Shown: positions 44,016 to 52,249 of the stretch, piece by piece
Numbering within the stretch: position 1 is the first letter of the stretch
How the letters are laid out: each line of letters starts with the position of its first letter
Assembly: GCA_947497895.1 (NCBI GenBank)
Contig: CANMIL010000006.1
Coordinates: forward strand, 1 to 64,000
Source: an uncultured Tenacibaculum sp.
GTDB lineage: Bacteria > Bacteroidota > Bacteroidia > Flavobacteriales > Flavobacteriaceae
Reading direction: 5' to 3'
Length of the DNA: 64,000 nt
Program-made: the position numbers and the translations under genes
The notes under the pieces: model-generated
What the model was told of the DNA's origin: nothing
Seen by the model: only the letters and a program-made list of their open reading frames with translations
Databases searched by the model: none

Positions 44016-44651
44016 ATGAAAAAAACTAAACTACTAATTATTGATGACCAAAAACTACTACTTGAAGGAACCCAATCCATTTTATCTAATGAGCCGTTTA
44101 TAGACATTATTTACACCGTAAAGAAAAATATTGACGCTCTAAAACTAAGTGATCACATTAAATTTGATTCCATTCTAATAGGTATTAATGAAATTAATGA
44201 GAAAATCTTTAGCTTTATTAACTCCTTAAAGAAAAAACTCCCATTTTGTATTATTATCATAATGGCGACAAGAATGACTTCTCAAGAAATTCACAAAACA
44301 ATACAAACAGAAGTTAATGGTATCATATTAAAAGAAACAGGAAAGGCTATTTTAATCAAGGCATTTAAAGAAACTCTCGCTGGAAATAAATTTATTGATG
44401 AGAACATTAAGAAGCAATTAAATACAAGTATGTTTCCATCCCATAAACTGGAAAAACAAACAAGCTTAAGTAACAGAGAGAAAGATGTTTTACGTCTTAT
44501 TTCAAATGAGAAAAATTCAAGAGAAATTGCAGAAATACTAAATATATCATTCAACACCGTCGAAACCCACAGAAAAAACTTAATGAGAAAACTAGGTACT
44601 AAAAATGTAGTTGGCTTAGTAAAATACGCTTTACTTTATGACATAACATAA
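44016..44651 (+). CDS. LuxR/NarL-type response regulator lacking the phospho-acceptor Asp
   Basis: The 211-residue protein has a receiver-like domain (1-120) starting LLIIDDQKLLLEG, whose acidic pair D10-D11 is intact, and a GerE helix-turn-helix (about 145-205) with LSNREKDVLRLISNE and NTVETHRKNLMRKLG. At the place of the phospho-accepting Asp the sequence is SILIGINE with Gly (about residue 56). This predicts a phosphorylation-independent or degenerate receiver. No histidine kinase is adjacent. It overlaps the convergent lipoprotein gene by 16 bp. Confidence 0.8.
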   Translation: MKKTKLLIIDDQKLLLEGTQSILSNEPFIDIIYTVKKNIDALKLSDHIKFDSILIGINEINEKIFSFINSLKKKLPFCIIIIMATRMTSQEIHKTIQTEVNGIILKETGKAILIKAFKETLAGNKFIDENIKKQLNTSMFPSHKLEKQTSLSNREKDVLRLISNEKNSREIAEILNISFNTVETHRKNLMRKLGTKNVVGLVKYALLYDIT

Positions 44652-44977
44652 ATAATTAAAAAAGGGACTTCTTCTGGTTCTCCATCAGTTGGATTAAACT
44701 CATACACATCTCCATTTTTTTTTCGCCAGCTGGCTTCTCTCTTAGGATTTGGCGTACATCCATTTTGCACCTTCTCGAATACTTCTATATAAGCCTTACC
44801 GTTTTCGTGAAAATCTGCAGTAGACTTAATATTACAATCATCTGTTATATCTACTCCATTATCCTTTAAAACTATAGGCTTCCAAAAACCAATGATAGGA
44901 TCTTTCGTTTGCTCTTTGTCTTTCGAGCACGATAATAACGTTACAACTGCGAATAATAAAATTAATTTGTTTTTCAT
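44636..44977 (-). CDS. Small lipocalin-like lipoprotein
   Basis: A 113-residue lipoprotein: signal with lipobox LLSC (C17), then DPIIGFWKPIVLKDNG and ADFHENGKAYIEVF, a pattern seen in short lipocalin-like proteins of Bacteroidota. There is a Cys pair (C48, C73). Function unknown. The gene is separated from the XRE regulator by about 75 bp. Confidence 0.65.
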   Translation of the reverse strand: MKNKLILLFAVVTLLSCSKDKEQTKDPIIGFWKPIVLKDNGVDITDDCNIKSTADFHENGKAYIEVFEKVQNGCTPNPKREASWRKKNGDVYEFNPTDGEPEEVPFLIIYVMS

Positions 44978-45052
44978 GATATTTTATTTTCTTATCGCTA
45001 CAAATCTGTAACTATATCATGAAAAAAAACTAACCGAAAACAGGTAAATTAC

Positions 45053-45808
45053 TTATTCTTTACCTTTTAGTTTAGCAAATTCTCTTTCCAAAAAATACAA
45101 CTTATCTTCAAAAGGGTTCCTAAATTCGGGCACCCTCCTTAAAAAAGTATACCTTATTAACCATAGTTCTTTTACGTCAGACAACGAAAAATTCTTGTCA
45201 TCTATATTCTTGTGAGCCGCTTTCAACACAACTGTATTTTCTTCAACAATCAAATGTCGCAATACTAACTCATCTCCAACCAAGGTCAACACCAAATCTT
45301 CTCCTTTTATTGAATTAATAGTATCAATTGAATATTTCTCACCAATAACAATATCGTTTGGATATACTCCATTTTCATTTGAAGTCATTTCAAGATTATC
45401 AACCACAAAAGCCCTAAGTTCAACCTCAGAATCCACAGGAAGAGAAACCACCGATAAATCATTTATAAATTTTGGCTTATCATAATACTTCACATAGTCA
45501 CTTTTACTTTTGGTTGTTATGAGAGGAATTTCAAACATCTTCTCTTTTTCAAACTTATCTACCTCTAAAGTTAAATCACCTTTAAACTGCAACAATTGAT
45601 TAACGGTTAACTCTGAAGTTAGCAAGTCATCTATAATTATGCTAAAATAATTAGCAATTTTAATTATTGTTTCAATCTTAGGTTCACTCCTACCTTCCTC
45701 GTAAGCCCCTAAAGTAGCGCGCTTCAACCCAAACAATTCCGCAAAAGCCTGCTGACTCAACCCTTTAACTCCTCTAATTTTTTTAATATTTTTTCCAAAA
45801 AACGACAT
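45053..45808 (-). CDS. XRE-family repressor-like regulator with LexA/CI-like C-terminal domain
   Basis: The 251-residue protein begins with an HTH_3 domain (6-62, GLSQQAFAELFGLKRATLGAYEEG). A linker is followed by a beta-rich C-terminal part (about 95-230) with YPNDIVIGE and GEDLVLTLVGDELVLRHLI, resembling the peptidase S24 fold of CI-like repressors, but I see no clear Ser-Lys catalytic dyad, so it may be cleavage-defective or ligand-sensing. It is divergent from the PspA-flotillin gene run, and the palindromic sites between them suggest it controls both. Confidence 0.75.
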   Translation of the reverse strand: MSFFGKNIKKIRGVKGLSQQAFAELFGLKRATLGAYEEGRSEPKIETIIKIANYFSIIIDDLLTSELTVNQLLQFKGDLTLEVDKFEKEKMFEIPLITTKSKSDYVKYYDKPKFINDLSVVSLPVDSEVELRAFVVDNLEMTSNENGVYPNDIVIGEKYSIDTINSIKGEDLVLTLVGDELVLRHLIVEENTVVLKAAHKNIDDKNFSLSDVKELWLIRYTFLRRVPEFRNPFEDKLYFLEREFAKLKGKE

Positions 45809-45810
45809 GC

Positions 45811-45893
45811 TTTGCTAATTTTATTTGCAAATAATAAATTATTCCGTATCTTTACACTAATATTATTAGCTAATATACATAGTTTTTGCTAAT
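45811..45893. promoter_or_regulatory. Promoter and palindromic operator array of the stress cluster
   Basis: TTG (45825-45827), 19 bp, then TATCTTTA (45847-45854) fits the Bacteroidota promoter except for A in place of the last G. Four related sites frame it: TTTGCTAAT (45811), the palindrome ATTTGCAAAT (45823-45832), the palindrome ATTAGCTAAT (45865-45874) and TTTGCTAAT (45885). The palindrome centres are 42 bp apart, four DNA turns; one covers the -33 element and the other the predicted start region. This arrangement suits repression by the XRE protein, whose ATG is only 2 bp away from the first site. Confidence 0.6.
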
Positions 45894-46048
45894 CAAGTTA
45901 GATTGCAGCTATAAAAAACAAATATCAACCAAAATAAAAACACAATTATGATAACAATAACACTATGCATTTCCAGTGTGCTTTTGAAATCTTTTTTATA
46001 ATTTTACACCGCTATAAAAAACCATAAATTAACTAATTCAATTGCTAG

Positions 46049-46444
46049 ATGGACAATCACTATTTAAAAACGAAAAACTTTTTACAAGAACTCAATGTTA
46101 ATATCATAAAAGAAGATGTTGAGAATGGGATCTTTGTTATTGAAAAAGAAAACTTTGGAATTAAAAACCTCATTATTGGCGTAGCATATCCAATTATTAT
46201 TATTGAGCAATTTATTTTCAAAGTAAATCAACCCAACGAAGACATTTTTAAAAGTCTTCTTATTAAAAACAGAGACATCGTTCACGGTGCCTTTGTACTC
46301 GATGACTGTGGAGAACGTGTTATATTCAGAGACACGTTGCAGTTAGAAAATTTAGATCTGAATGAATTAGAAGGAAGCTTAAACTCATTAAGTTTATTAC
46401 TCAGTGAGTTTTCGGAGCAAATTATTGCATTTTCAAAGTATTAA
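46049..46444 (+). CDS. YbjN/CesT-like chaperone-type protein (YjfI position)
   Basis: The 131-residue acidic protein has a single alpha/beta domain with YPIIIIEQFIFKVNQPNEDI, NRDIVHGAFVLDDCGERVIF and RDTLQLENLDLNELE, a pattern shared with YbjN and type III secretion chaperone-like domains. In E. coli, a protein of this class (YjfI) is encoded directly before the PspA homologue YjfJ, as here. It probably binds an unfolded or membrane client. It starts the cluster, about 190 bp after the predicted promoter; the leader holds no other clear gene. Confidence 0.65.
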   Translation: MDNHYLKTKNFLQELNVNIIKEDVENGIFVIEKENFGIKNLIIGVAYPIIIIEQFIFKVNQPNEDIFKSLLIKNRDIVHGAFVLDDCGERVIFRDTLQLENLDLNELEGSLNSLSLLLSEFSEQIIAFSKY

Positions 46445-46455
46445 AAAAATAGACC

Positions 46456-47172
46456 ATGAATATATTTAGAAGATTATTTAAAATAGGACAAGCAGAAACT
46501 AATTCTGCCATTGATAGTATGGAGGATCCTATTAAAATGACAGAACAAGGAATAAGAGATTTGAAAAAGGATTTGGAAAAGAGTCTAGAATCATTAGCAC
46601 AAATCAAAGCATTAGCTATACGTTCAAAAAATGACCTCGAGACCTTTACCTTAAAAGCTGAAGATTACCAACAAAAAGCTATGTTAATTCTTCAAAAAGC
46701 TCAAAAAGGTGAAATGGATGCTACTGAAGCTGACAGATTAGCGAAGCAAGCTTTGATCAAAAAAGAGGAAAATATTCAAGAAGTTAGTAGAACTAAACTT
46801 GAGTCGGAAAAATTGGATACTTCAGTATCTCAACTTGAAAAGAGTGTTCAAGAAATTAAACACAACATTCAAAAATGGGAAAATGAATTAAAAACTCTAA
46901 AAGCTCGTGTAAAAGTTTCAAAAGCCACTAAGAACTTGAATAAGCAAATGGCTGAATTGGATAGTAGCAGTACAGTTACGATGCTTGAAAGAATGAAAGA
47001 CAAAGTTACTCAAGAAGAGGCTTTGGCAGAGGCTTATGGAGATTTAGCAGATTCAACAAAAACGATTGATGATGAGCTAAATGATGCTATTGATGAGAAA
47101 AAGAATAATGCAGAAGATGATTTAGCAAAACTTAAAGAACAATTAGGATTAAACGATAAAAACAAAGGATAA
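46456..47172 (+). CDS. pspA: PspA/IM30 (ESCRT-III-like) protein
   Basis: The 238 residues are nearly all helical. An amphipathic N-terminal helix (MNIFRRLFKIGQAETNSAI) precedes DPIKMTEQGIRDLKKDLEKS and long coiled coils (about 25-185), then an acidic end. PspA-family proteins form membrane-bound helical rods and rings that protect or remodel damaged inner membrane. It lies 11 bp after the YbjN-like gene and 2 bp before the DUF1449-like gene. No pspF, pspB or pspC is near, so control likely differs from the E. coli Psp system. Confidence 0.85.
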   Translation: MNIFRRLFKIGQAETNSAIDSMEDPIKMTEQGIRDLKKDLEKSLESLAQIKALAIRSKNDLETFTLKAEDYQQKAMLILQKAQKGEMDATEADRLAKQALIKKEENIQEVSRTKLESEKLDTSVSQLEKSVQEIKHNIQKWENELKTLKARVKVSKATKNLNKQMAELDSSSTVTMLERMKDKVTQEEALAEAYGDLADSTKTIDDELNDAIDEKKNNAEDDLAKLKEQLGLNDKNKG

Positions 47173-47174
47173 AT

Positions 47175-47888
47175 TTGAACTCACTAACCGATTTAGTATT
47201 TTCTACGATCAATGCTCCATTGACAATTTTACTCATAGCCTTAGCAGCTTATAGAGTATTTACAATGATATTGGGGCTTGATTTAGATTTCGACTTAGAT
47301 GTTGATTTCGACATTGACGCTGATGTCGATGTTGACTCCGACTTAGATATCGATTCTACAGGTGTTGACCTTGAAGATGTCACAAATATCGAACTAAAAA
47401 AAGAAACGGTTACTGGTAAAAAAAGAAAACCATTAAAATGGTGGCAGGTAATTCTACTCTACTTCAATTTTGTGGAGTTACCTTTCCTTTTCACTTTTAC
47501 ATCTTGGATTTTCTTTTGGTGGGCTATCACTGTAATTGGAACTTATTTGACAGCTAGTTATGACAACTCCTTTGGTGTTATCATATTTCTTTCAGCTATG
47601 ATTCCAGCTTTAATTTTGAATAAAATTTTCACCACTCCTTTCAAATCATTTTTCAAAAAACTTGAAAGAAAAGGAGTTGATGCCTTAGATTTAGTTGGAA
47701 GAAGAGGTACTTTACTTTCAAACATTTCCAATGACAAATTAGGGAGCGTTAAGCTTTATGTTGAAAATGATCCTATTAATATTTATGCTAAATCTTTAAA
47801 TGGAGAAGAAATTAAATCTGGAGAAGAAATATTGATTATAAAAGAATCATCAGATAAGAAATATTATTTTATACAATCATATACATGA
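47175..47888 (+). CDS. DUF1449/OB-fold membrane protein (YqiJ-like)
   Basis: The start is TTG at 47175, the only start that keeps the first membrane helix. Order: membrane segment (14-33), a 25-residue loop (36-60) in which Asp alternates with hydrophobic residues, two or three membrane segments (about 90-155), then an OB-fold domain (about 172-237) with DLVGRRGTLLSN. NfeD/YqiJ proteins of this form pair with flotillins, and the flotillin genes follow immediately here. The Asp-rich loop could bind Ca2+ or Mg2+; this is inference. Confidence 0.75.
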   Translation: MNSLTDLVFSTINAPLTILLIALAAYRVFTMILGLDLDFDLDVDFDIDADVDVDSDLDIDSTGVDLEDVTNIELKKETVTGKKRKPLKWWQVILLYFNFVELPFLFTFTSWIFFWWAITVIGTYLTASYDNSFGVIIFLSAMIPALILNKIFTTPFKSFFKKLERKGVDALDLVGRRGTLLSNISNDKLGSVKLYVENDPINIYAKSLNGEEIKSGEEILIIKESSDKKYYFIQSYT

Positions 47889-47916
47889 ATATAATTGCTA
47901 CAATCCAAAATTGCTA

Positions 47917-48525
47917 ATGGAACCAATCGACTTAATGAATATTATTTGGTTACTGGTTGGAGGACTAATTTCTTTAGTTTTTCTTTTCACTCTAATAATT
48001 ATTTTTTTTTACAAAAAGCCAACACACGGTCAAACATTAATCAGAACAGGATTTGGAGGGACTAAGGTTGCCTTTGATAAAGGTATCTATGTTATTCCTG
48101 TATTGCACAAACTTGAAATACTGGATACAACCATAAAAAGAATAGAACTTAAACTTACTGGAGAAAATGGTCTTATATGTAAAGATGGAGAACTTATAGA
48201 TGTTATTGCTACATTTCACTTAAGAGCAAACTATAGTCAAGAAAGTATAAAAAAAATAGTTCAAACTCTGGGCTGTGAAAAAGCATCGAACATTGAAGAT
48301 ATTCAAGAAATATTTTCGCCAATATTCTTAGAGTCATTGAATAATGTTGCTAAAAAATTTAAATTTGAAGTATTAAGAAACTCTATTCCTGAGTTTAGAG
48401 ATTCAGTTGTTGCCAATATTGGAAGAGACCTTTATGGTTTTTCTTTGGAAGACTGCTCTATCAATTACATGGAGAAACTATCAGTAACACAAGAAATAAA
48501 TAATTACACAAAATCATTTAACTAA
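47917..48525 (+). CDS. Short SPFH-domain protein without flotillin tail
   Basis: The ATG at 47917 gives 202 residues (a TTG at 47911 adds two). A membrane helix (NIIWLLVGGLISLVFLFTLI) is followed by an SPFH/band 7 domain with GQTLIRTGFGGTKVAFDKG and IGRDLYGFSLEDCSINYME. It aligns without gaps to the first 200 or so residues of the next gene but stops where the flotillin coiled coil would begin. It ends properly with a stop and shows no frameshift remains, so it looks like a maintained partial paralogue rather than a broken gene. It could form mixed rings with the full-length flotillin. Confidence 0.75.
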   Translation: MEPIDLMNIIWLLVGGLISLVFLFTLIIIFFYKKPTHGQTLIRTGFGGTKVAFDKGIYVIPVLHKLEILDTTIKRIELKLTGENGLICKDGELIDVIATFHLRANYSQESIKKIVQTLGCEKASNIEDIQEIFSPIFLESLNNVAKKFKFEVLRNSIPEFRDSVVANIGRDLYGFSLEDCSINYMEKLSVTQEINNYTKSFN

Positions 48526-48534
48526 AAATAAACT

Positions 48535-50661
48535 ATGACTAATACACTAACAATTTTTGCACAACTTGATATTATGAGTATCGTATGGATGGTAGTAGGC
48601 GGATTGGCCTCACTTGTACTGCTATTCGTAATCATCATTGCTCTATTTTACAAAAAAATACCGCAAGGACAAGCACTGGTAAGAACTGGTTTTGGCGGTA
48701 CAGCTGTTGCTCTTGACAAAGGAATGTATGTTATTCCTGTATTACATAAACTGGAAATTATGGATATCTCTGTTAAAAAAATTGAGATAGACCGTTTAGA
48801 AACTGATGGATTGATATGTAAAGATAATATGAGGGCTGATATAAAAGTCGCTTTCTTTGTTAGAGTTAACAAATCAAAAGATGCCATTATTGAAGTTGCT
48901 CAAACTATTGGTACTGCACGTGCTTCTCATATTGAAACTTTAGAAGAATTATTTGAAGCAAAGTTTTCTGAAGGTCTAAAAACAGTAGGTAAGAAATTCG
49001 ATTTCATTCAATTATACGAATCTCGAAGTGATTTTAGAGATAAAATTATTACCGAAATAGGTAGAGATCTTAACGGATATACTCTGGAAGATTGTGCTAT
49101 TGATTATTTAGAGCAAACTCCAGTGAAGTTCTTAAAACCAGATAATATTTTAGACTCTGAAGGTATTAAGAAAATCACGGAATTAACTGCTGCTCAAAAC
49201 ATCAAATCGAACTTAATTAAGCGTGACGAAGAAAAAGTTATTCGTAAACAGGATGTTGAAGCTCGTGAGGCTATTTTAGAATTAGACAAACAATTAGCGG
49301 AAAAAGAAGAACAACAAAGAAGAGAAATTGCTAACATCAAAGCTCGTGAAGAGGCTGAAATATTAAAAGTTGCTGAAGAAGAGCGTTTAAAATCAGAATC
49401 GGCGAGAATTTCTACCGAAGAAAAAGTTCAAGTTGCAGAAGAAAATATGCAACGTCAAATTATTGTTGCAGAGAAAAACAAGCAACGTACAGAAGCTGTT
49501 GAAGCAGAACGTGTTGAAAAAGATAGAGCTTTAGAGGCTACAGAACGTGAAAGAATTGTAACGCTTGCTCAAATTGAAAAAGAAAAAGTTGTTGAAGTTG
49601 AGAAAAAGAATATTCAAGATGTTATTCGCGATCGCGTAATGTTGGAGAAGGGTGTTGTTGAGGAAAAAGAAAACATGAAAGACATTGAAGCTTTTAAAAC
49701 AGCAGATCGTGATAAGCAAGTAAAAATTACAATTGCTGAAGCTGATGCTCAAGAAGCTTTAATTAAAACTGTGAAGCAGGCTGAAGCCCAAAAAGAAGCA
49801 GCAAAACAAAAAGCAGAAGAAATCAATATTGAAGCTCAAGCTCAGAAAGAAGCTAGTGAAAAAGAGGCAGAAGCTAGAAAAACATTAGCTGAAGCACAAG
49901 CAAAAGAAGAAGCGACAGTTGGATTGTCTGAAGCTCAAGTAATGCATGCAAAAGCTGATGCTTCTGAAAGAGAAGGATTGGTTGAAGCTACTATTATCGA
50001 AAAGAAAGCGAAAGCCGAAGCTGAAGGTATTTTAGCGAAAGCAGCAGCATTGAAAGAAGAAGGTATTGCTGAAGCTGAAGTTATCAAAGAAAAAGCTCTT
50101 GCAAAAGCAACTGGAGATAAAGAAATCGCATTGGCAGAAGCAGCCGGTATTGAAGAAAAAGCCGAAGCAATGAAAAAACTTGATGGTGTTGGTAAAGAGC
50201 ACGAAGAGTTTAAACTACGTTTAGAGAAAGAATTAAAAGTAGATTTAGCTCATATCAATGTTCAAAAGGACATTGCTGATGCGCAAGCGCAAGTTATTGG
50301 TGATGCATTAAGAGCTGCGAATATTGATATTGTTGGAGGTGAAACTATGTTCTTCGAACAAATCATTGGACAAATTACAAAAGCGAAAGGTGTTGATAGA
50401 CTTGTTCAACACAGTTCAAATATTCAAGATGTAAAAGATGCTATTTTAGGTAGTGACGATGTAAAAGGAAACTTACTTGAAAAAGTAAAAGACTTTGCTA
50501 CTAAATACGGTATCTCTTCTGAAGACATTAAGAACTTAAGTATTGCTAATTTATTAGTAGACTTAAAATCTAAAGCTTCTACTGCTGATGAGGAAAATTT
50601 ATTTAGTAACCTCTTCAATTTAGCTAAAGGCTTAGGTTTATCTGATAAGAAATTATCATAA
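48535..50661 (+). CDS. Flotillin-family protein (YqiK-like)
   Basis: The 708-residue protein has a membrane helix (about 14-38, IVWMVVGGLASLVLLFVIII), an SPFH domain (about 40-220) with GQALVRTGFGGTAVALDKG and EIGRDLNGYTLEDCAIDYLEQ, then a very long Ala/Glu/Lys-rich coiled coil (about 225-590) and a C-terminal globular part (about 600-708). Flotillins assemble ring-like membrane microdomain scaffolds. It is 9 bp downstream of its short paralogue, and a strong terminator follows at 50672. The pairing with an upstream NfeD/YqiJ-type protein is the rule in this family. Confidence 0.87.
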   Translation: MTNTLTIFAQLDIMSIVWMVVGGLASLVLLFVIIIALFYKKIPQGQALVRTGFGGTAVALDKGMYVIPVLHKLEIMDISVKKIEIDRLETDGLICKDNMRADIKVAFFVRVNKSKDAIIEVAQTIGTARASHIETLEELFEAKFSEGLKTVGKKFDFIQLYESRSDFRDKIITEIGRDLNGYTLEDCAIDYLEQTPVKFLKPDNILDSEGIKKITELTAAQNIKSNLIKRDEEKVIRKQDVEAREAILELDKQLAEKEEQQRREIANIKAREEAEILKVAEEERLKSESARISTEEKVQVAEENMQRQIIVAEKNKQRTEAVEAERVEKDRALEATERERIVTLAQIEKEKVVEVEKKNIQDVIRDRVMLEKGVVEEKENMKDIEAFKTADRDKQVKITIAEADAQEALIKTVKQAEAQKEAAKQKAEEINIEAQAQKEASEKEAEARKTLAEAQAKEEATVGLSEAQVMHAKADASEREGLVEATIIEKKAKAEAEGILAKAAALKEEGIAEAEVIKEKALAKATGDKEIALAEAAGIEEKAEAMKKLDGVGKEHEEFKLRLEKELKVDLAHINVQKDIADAQAQVIGDALRAANIDIVGGETMFFEQIIGQITKAKGVDRLVQHSSNIQDVKDAILGSDDVKGNLLEKVKDFATKYGISSEDIKNLSIANLLVDLKSKASTADEENLFSNLFNLAKGLGLSDKKLS

Positions 50662-50671
50662 TATAAAGCAT

Positions 50672-50704
50672 AAACAAAAGAAGTTGTAATAACTTCTTTT
50701 GTTT
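50672..50704 (+). terminator. Rho-independent terminator after flotillin
   Basis: AAACAAAAGAAGTT and AACTTCTTTTGTTT form a stem of about 14 bp around GTAAT, followed by TTCTTTT. It splits the cluster into at least two transcripts. A TTG at 50699-50701, 19 bp, then TACTTTAA (50721-50728) could be the promoter of the next unit, overlapping the terminator; this is a weak match. Confidence 0.75.
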
Positions 50705-50759
50705 TCTTTTGACACTCCCCTACTTTAATTTTCTATAACCAATCGTGTTCGATTTGAAA

Positions 50760-51584
50760 ATGGATGTAAGAAACTTAGGAAATACAGCTATTGATGAAAT
50801 AATAGAATCGTTTCTGCTGGCTTTTGACAATTACTTTGTTAAAATGCCTACGGAAAAAGATTACTACATTAACAGATGGAAAGCTTCAAAAGTAGATTTC
50901 AATTTATCCTATGGAATGTTTGATAACGATAAGCTTGTAGGTTTTATTATACATGCCGTTGATACCAGAAATGGAAAATTAACAGCATTTAATACCGGAA
51001 CAGGAGTAATTCCCGAGTACAGAGGAAAAAGAATCATACAAAGTATATATGCTCATGCCCTTTCTGATTTAAAAAAGCATGGTATAAAAAGAACAACACT
51101 AGAGGTTATCACAGAAAATAAAATTGCTATTCAACTCTATAAAAACATTGGATTCAACATTTGCAAAGAATACCATTGCTATCAAGGAGAAATTCAAAAC
51201 AACATATCAAAGCACGATATTCTTTTGAAAGAAGCTTCTTTAGATACAATTGAATGGAACAACTTGCCAAATCAGGATGTTTATTCATGGGACAACCAGA
51301 AAGAATCTATAAAAAATGGTAGCAATAACTATTTTGAAGTTCTAGTAAATGGAGAAGTTGAATCCTATTTTATTATGAATAAAGACCTCAACTATATTGC
51401 CCAGTTTGATGTATTTAATACTAAAATTGGTAACTGGGACAGACTGTTTTTTGGAATTAAACAAGTTTCAGGAAAAATAAAAATCAATAATGTTGACAAA
51501 ACATTAAATGAAAAAAACACCATCCTCAACAAAGTAAAATTAACTAATAGCGTTGATCAGTTTGAGATGGAATTAAAAATATAA
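50760..51584 (+). CDS. GNAT-family N-acetyltransferase
   Basis: I use the ATG at 50760 (274 residues); a GTG at 50745 would add five. Residues 40-145 form a GNAT domain with motif A GVIPEYRGKRIIQSIYAHAL and the motif B helix AIQLYKNIGFNIC. The second half is a less conserved alpha/beta domain, perhaps another degenerate GNAT fold. Substrate unknown. It is the first gene after the flotillin terminator, in the same direction as the rest, so membership in the stress system is likely but not certain. Confidence 0.75.
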   Translation: MDVRNLGNTAIDEIIESFLLAFDNYFVKMPTEKDYYINRWKASKVDFNLSYGMFDNDKLVGFIIHAVDTRNGKLTAFNTGTGVIPEYRGKRIIQSIYAHALSDLKKHGIKRTTLEVITENKIAIQLYKNIGFNICKEYHCYQGEIQNNISKHDILLKEASLDTIEWNNLPNQDVYSWDNQKESIKNGSNNYFEVLVNGEVESYFIMNKDLNYIAQFDVFNTKIGNWDRLFFGIKQVSGKIKINNVDKTLNEKNTILNKVKLTNSVDQFEMELKI

Positions 51585-51589
51585 ATTAT

Positions 51590-52114
51590 ATGATATTGAA
51601 AAATATTTTGCCAGCACTTATAGTTACTACTGTAATGGTATTGCTTTTAGCTGCTTCAAAAAAGAAACCAAAACAAGATGATCTAGGAAATCTTATTTTG
51701 CAACTACCAAAATTCTATTACATAATGGGAATATTTGTAGTACTGGGAGGAATAGCTCTTTTGATTTTCGGGTTCTTTTTCGCTAATGAAAATGACCAAA
51801 TTTTGGCTAACATAAGTAGTTTGATTGCTTTAATTGTGGGATTATTATTATTTGCAAAAGGATACATTTCCAATATAAGAATTACAGATTCTGAAATTAT
51901 AGAAACAACAATTTTCGGAAAAAGTAAACAAATACAATATAATGAAATTAACAACATTACTTTTGGAAAGACCAGTCAAGAAATAAAAATATCAAGCTCT
52001 AATAAAGTTATTAAAGCGCATATTCATTTAGTAGGTATTGACAGTTTAATATCTAAGCTTGAAGAGAAAACGGGAAAAACTAGGAATCAAATTGGAATTC
52101 CAGCACAAGAATAA
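51590..52114 (+). CDS. Small membrane protein with PH-like domain
   Basis: The 174-residue protein has three membrane helices (about 5-22, 43-66, 75-95) and a C-terminal domain of beta strands and one helix (about 96-165) with ISNIRITDSEIIETTIFGKS and YNEINNITFGK, resembling bacterial PH domains. It lies 5 bp after the GNAT gene. Function unknown; it may dock to lipids or a partner at the membrane. Confidence 0.6.
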   Translation: MILKNILPALIVTTVMVLLLAASKKKPKQDDLGNLILQLPKFYYIMGIFVVLGGIALLIFGFFFANENDQILANISSLIALIVGLLLFAKGYISNIRITDSEIIETTIFGKSKQIQYNEINNITFGKTSQEIKISSSNKVIKAHIHLVGIDSLISKLEEKTGKTRNQIGIPAQE

Positions 52115-52130
52115 AAAGTAGCTCCAATTA

Positions 52131-52165
52131 AAAACCTCACAGGTTTTTGAAACCTGTGAGGTTTT
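52131..52165. repeat. Perfect 16-bp hairpin, flavobacterial dispersed-repeat type
   Basis: AAAACCTCACAGGTTT and AAACCTGTGAGGTTTT (52131-52146, 52150-52165) flank TTG. Such AACCTCACAGGTT hairpins are, from memory, frequent between genes in flavobacteria and may act as weak terminators or mRNA stabilisers. The trailing T-run is short (GTTTTG), so read-through to the ATPase gene is likely. Confidence 0.7.
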
Positions 52166-52249
52166 GAAACAAATGAAATAGAAAAGAAACAATTTAAGAA
52201 TAAGATAAAAAACTTTGAGAAAAAGAAGTTTTAACACCTATAATCACCT

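Noticed and set aside
45948..46001. A 17-codon ORF (MITITLCISSVLLKSFL) in the leader of the stress cluster
   Set aside because: It begins with ATG and is hydrophobic, so a leader peptide is imaginable, but length and context give no support beyond chance.
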